Assembly (NCBI RefSeq): GCF_016863615.1
Contig: NZ_BOPF01000026.1
Coordinates: 62,001-126,000, forward strand
Direction of reading: 5' to 3'
From: Virgisporangium aliadipatigenens
GTDB lineage: Bacteria > Actinomycetota > Actinomycetes > Mycobacteriales > Micromonosporaceae
Length of the DNA: 64,000 nucleotides
This document shows positions 60,894 to 64,000 of the stretch, piece after piece. A program made the position numbers and the translations under genes. Numbering within the stretch: position 1 is the stretch's first letter; every line of letters starts with the position of its first letter. The notes beneath the pieces were generated by a model that was not told where the DNA came from, searched no databases, and was given only the letters and a program-made list of their open reading frames with translations.

Positions 60894-63800
60894 CAGTGTG
60901 CTCCTCCGCGGCGGGCGTCGGCCGGGGTGAGGGCGAAGACCACTGCGGCGGCGGTGGTGTGCGGTTTGACCTCGCGGTACCGCTCGGTGATCGCCGCGAC
61001 TTCGCGGTGTTCCTCGTCGCCGAGTTCGTCGAGGCGGCGGCGCATCGCGTCGATGTCGCGGCGGCGCTGCCGTTGCTGGTCGTCCGGGAACAGGGCCAGT
61101 TGTGCCTGCATCTCCGCGCTGGTGAGCTGTTCCAGTGACTCGTTCAGGTTGCGGCGGAAGGCGGCGAAGATCTCCCGCGCCCGGGTGGTGTCGGCGTCTT
61201 GGCGCTTCGCCAGTTGCTCGCTGACGCGCTGATGGCGGCCCTCGGCGCGTCGGGTCATCGAATCGAGCAGTCGAGCACGTAGCGGGGAGTCCGGTTGATT
61301 CCACTCTCGTGTCAGGTCGGCTCGGATGTCGTCGGCAGCCAGGGTCAGCCGTTCGGCGTCGAGCGCCTGGTCGAGGAGGTGCTCCGCGCGTTCCTCGGCG
61401 ATGGCGCGGCGACCGCGAAGGCGTACCCCGGCCAGGAAGATCTCCTCGTGTAGCCGAAGCCCACCCCGGCCAACGAGCACCATGCGGGTGACAGCGGCGA
61501 CGAAGGACTCTTCCAGCTCGTCCACGACGACGGCGGTGACCCGGTGTAGTGGGGCGTCGGCGCTCCACAGCGATCGGCGGAGCAGGCGTTGGGCCTTCTT
61601 CACCAACGGATGCCCGAGGTGGACGTAGACCAGATCCTTACGTCCGGCCGTGGCCTTGTCGTCAAACGTGATGGGGCGTAGCACTCCGGGCTCGGAACGG
61701 GTGTCCAAACCTTTCAAGGTGGACTGCCAGGCCGGGCCGAGTGCCGGCACGGTGAATACGGCGGCGTCGGTGCGGTCGTCGCCGGCCTCGACCAGCGCCG
61801 GCTGGTGGCTAATTCGCAGGGCGGTGTCGACCACTCGACGCAGGTTGGCCGGGTCCAGATGCATCTGTGCTCGGCTTTCGGCGTAACCCTGCTCAAGTTG
61901 GGTCAGCCGGCTGTTCAGGTCTAACCCGCCGGCCAACGCTTTGTTGATCACGCTGTTGCCGTCGAGCGGGGTCTTCTTGCGCCGGGCGGTCCTGGTCCGC
62001 GTGAAGTGGTCCTGGATCTCTTCGGCGATGACCTGGTTAACGGAGCCGAGGTCCCGGGCGACCGTGACTACCTTCTTCGCGATGCGGCCCATGAACTCCA
62101 TGTCTGCGGCGTACGTCGTCGAGGACCGGTCCGGGGCGAACTGGAAGATCAGTGGGGTTTCGTGCTGGCCATACCGGTCGATCCGGCCGATGCGCTGTTC
62201 CAGCCGCGACGGGTTGAACGGGATGTCCAGATTGATGAGCCGATGGCAGTGGTCCTGCAGGTCGATGCCCTCACCAGCCGCATCGGTCGCCAGTAGGATT
62301 CGCACCGGGTTCTTTGCGGGCTCCGTCGTGAAGTGCTCCCGGATCAGTTCGCGTTCCTCGGTCGGCGTCTCGCCCTGGATGATTTCCAGCACGTCGCCGT
62401 ACCCCTGTTGGGTCAGCACGCGGTGCACCCACTCCAGGGTGTGCGCGTACTCGGTGAACACCACGACGCGCTCGTTGGACCAGAAGCCACCCGGTCGGCA
62501 GATCGCATCCAACGTCGTGATCAACTCGCCGAGCCGGGAGTCTGGTCGGCTCTCGAAACCCAACCCCCACTCGGCCAGCCTCTGCAACTCTCCCGGCTGA
62601 GCGGCAACGAGCGGGTCGGTGGACTTGCTGTGCCGCAGGACCGTCGCCTCGTCCTGCTCCCACAGCCCTTCTTCCTCGTCGGACTGGCCCTCACCGAGGA
62701 TGTCGTCGTAGTCGAAGTCCGTCGGTGCCCGCCCGGTGGAGCGGGCCGCGAGGTACGAACTCAGCGTCATGCCGAACGCCCACGGGCTGGACAGGAACCG
62801 CTTCTTGAACAGCATCGCGGTGATGTCGCCGGACGCGCCGGTGCCATTGGCCTTCGCGCTGTCGGTCAGGATACGGTCCAGCAGGGCGAACATCTCCTGC
62901 TCGTCCGCGTGCGGGGTGAACGGGATGACCCGCAGTTCGCGTGGCCGAAAACCCTTCTCCGGCAGGTCCGACTTCAACCGGCGGACCGTCACGTCGCGCA
63001 GTGCCCGCTCGTCCAGCAGCGCACCCCGGCTGAACCGTCGTGAGTCGATCATCTCTAGCAGCGCCGTGAACGACTCTGGGTGCCCGTTGTGCGGGGTGGC
63101 GCTCAGGAAGAGGCGATGCTCGCACTTGTCCGCCAGGTCCCGTACCGCGATCGTGCGCTGCGTGTCCACCGCATATCCGCGCCCACCCCCAGCCGCCGAT
63201 GGGCTGGCCGGCGCAACGTGATGAGCCTCGTCCACGATCAGGATGTCGAACGCGTACCGCCGGGCGGTCTTCGTACTGGCGGCCTGCGCGTAGACATCAC
63301 GCAGCATCCGCTGCGCCCGCACCTGGGGCAGCCAGGCCATGCTGACGATCACTCGCGGGTACAACTGGAACGGGTTCGCGTGCAGGCCGTAGCGGCGCCG
63401 CACGTCCCGCATCATCTCGCTATTGATGATCGTGAAGTCGAGACCGAACTTGTCCCGCATCTCGTCCTGCCACTTCAGCGCCAGGCTCGGCGGGCACACC
63501 ACAATCGCGGTTCGCGCCCGATGCCGCAGCAGCAACTCCTGCACCACCAAGCCCGCTTCGACCGTCTTGCCAAGGCCGACGTCGTCGGCCAACAGCAGGT
63601 TCGTCCTCGGCGCGGACAACGCCCGGCGCAGCGGCTCCAACTGGTACGCCTCGACGGCGACACCGCTGTGGAACGGCGCTTGCAAGCTACGGTCGTCGGC
63701 CGAGGTGACCGCGCCCCAGCGCATCGCGTCCACGAACCCTGCGAGGGTGTTCGGGTCGTCGAACGCGTCCGGGTTGATCTGCGTCGGTAGACCCTGCGCG

Positions 63801-64000
63801 GGCGTGACGGTGTGGCCGACCTCCAGCTCCCAAACGACCGTCAGCTCCTCGCCGAGCCGGTCCTCATCGAGGGCCTGCAGCGTGACCGCATGGTTTAACG
63901 TCGCCACGGCCTCATCGGCAGGGCTCCGCGGTAGACCCTGCTGCTGGACACGCGCGACTGCCCACGTCGAGCCGCGCACCTCCACAACCTGTCCCGGCTC
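60893..64000 (-). CDS. drmD: DISARM SNF2-type helicase DrmD, 5' end beyond the window
   Basis: The frame is open to the window end: EPGQVVEVRGSTWAVARV at the edge looks like the normal N-terminus, so only a few residues are missing. About 1036 residues are present. The SF2/SNF2 core has LLADDVGLGKTVEAGLVVQE (motif I, about 140), FDILIVDEAHHVAP (motif II, about 250), HRLFLSATPHNGHPESFTAL, and LDIPFNPSRLEQRIGRIDRY (motifs V-VI, about 595). DrmD is the helicase specific to class 1 DISARM. It is the first gene of the seven-gene operon; its promoter is outside the window. Confidence 0.92.
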   Translation of the reverse strand, partial: EPGQVVEVRGSTWAVARVQQQGLPRSPADEAVATLNHAVTLQALDEDRLGEELTVVWELEVGHTVTPAQGLPTQINPDAFDDPNTLAGFVDAMRWGAVTSADDRSLQAPFHSGVAVEAYQLEPLRRALSAPRTNLLLADDVGLGKTVEAGLVVQELLLRHRARTAIVVCPPSLALKWQDEMRDKFGLDFTIINSEMMRDVRRRYGLHANPFQLYPRVIVSMAWLPQVRAQRMLRDVYAQAASTKTARRYAFDILIVDEAHHVAPASPSAAGGGRGYAVDTQRTIAVRDLADKCEHRLFLSATPHNGHPESFTALLEMIDSRRFSRGALLDERALRDVTVRRLKSDLPEKGFRPRELRVIPFTPHADEQEMFALLDRILTDSAKANGTGASGDITAMLFKKRFLSSPWAFGMTLSSYLAARSTGRAPTDFDYDDILGEGQSDEEEGLWEQDEATVLRHSKSTDPLVAAQPGELQRLAEWGLGFESRPDSRLGELITTLDAICRPGGFWSNERVVVFTEYAHTLEWVHRVLTQQGYGDVLEIIQGETPTEERELIREHFTTEPAKNPVRILLATDAAGEGIDLQDHCHRLINLDIPFNPSRLEQRIGRIDRYGQHETPLIFQFAPDRSSTTYAADMEFMGRIAKKVVTVARDLGSVNQVIAEEIQDHFTRTRTARRKKTPLDGNSVINKALAGGLDLNSRLTQLEQGYAESRAQMHLDPANLRRVVDTALRISHQPALVEAGDDRTDAAVFTVPALGPAWQSTLKGLDTRSEPGVLRPITFDDKATAGRKDLVYVHLGHPLVKKAQRLLRRSLWSADAPLHRVTAVVVDELEESFVAAVTRMVLVGRGGLRLHEEIFLAGVRLRGRRAIAEERAEHLLDQALDAERLTLAADDIRADLTREWNQPDSPLRARLLDSMTRRAEGRHQRVSEQLAKRQDADTTRAREIFAAFRRNLNESLEQLTSAEMQAQLALFPDDQQRQRRRDIDAMRRRLDELGDEEHREVAAITERYREVKPHTTAAAVVFALTPADARRGGAH

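Noticed and set aside
60894-61568. Extension of drmMI to 1579 residues
   Set aside because: It overlaps drmD and is Arg/Pro-rich; the ATG in the TGATG overlap is the natural start.

Overview
The window is high-GC DNA (by eye close to 70 %) from an actinomycete. GTG and TTG starts, stop/start overlaps of the ATGA/GTGA/TGATG type, and actinobacterial families (DUF4192, DUF2637/SpdB-like, replication-relaxation protein, PrgI-type T4SS subunit, LysM-BTAD fusion) all point that way; Pseudonocardiales or a near relative is my guess. Nothing in it is housekeeping. It reads as an integrative/conjugative element or conjugative plasmid carrying defence genes. I saw no tRNA, rRNA, CRISPR array, insertion sequence or integrase.

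Layout. (1) 59-10295, plus strand: a Tad/Flp-type pilus or secretion operon (SAF-domain CpaB-like, ParA/CpaE-like, CpaF/TadA ATPase, TadB, TadC, three prepilin-like proteins, one TadG-like protein), a 1077-residue LysM-BTAD membrane protein and a DUF2637 protein. (2) 10426-13388, minus: a coiled-coil protein of unknown function and a HEPN-motif protein, possibly a defence ribonuclease. (3) 13486-27644, minus: accessory genes of the element, namely an amidoligase/class II glutamine amidotransferase pair, DUF4192, many small unknowns, ArdC-like and ArdA-like anti-restriction proteins, a VirB1-like two-domain wall hydrolase and a replication-relaxation protein. Perfect hairpins separate several of these units. 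(4) 27878-34622, minus: the type IV secretion core in transcription order VirB2-like pilin, VirB6-like, PrgI/VirB3-like, VirB4, VirD4. (5) 34623-38807: regulatory-looking DNA with many copies of CTGTCCA, plus a helical protein, a methyltransferase-like relic and a small unknown. (6) 38804-45932: a RecD2-like helicase, a small gene cluster with an in-frame TGA, a divergent FtsK/SpoIIIE-type ATPase and a single-pass membrane protein. (7) 46042-64000, minus: a class 1 DISARM anti-phage operon, drmD-drmMI-drmA-drmB-drmC, running off the window end, followed in the same tight operon by two extra genes: a DUF6361-like protein and a large protein with two phospholipase-D (HKD) motifs.

How it fits together. 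The T4SS genes, wall hydrolase and Ard proteins would move the element and protect it on entry. The Tad ATPase may supply the VirB11-type function that the T4SS set lacks. DISARM and the HEPN protein would protect the host. The leads I rate highest are the two-gene extension of DISARM, the CTGTCCA repeat clusters with a perfect 16-bp hairpin, the in-frame TGA that splits a helical protein from a predicted linker and membrane tail, and the amidoligase/amidotransferase pair.
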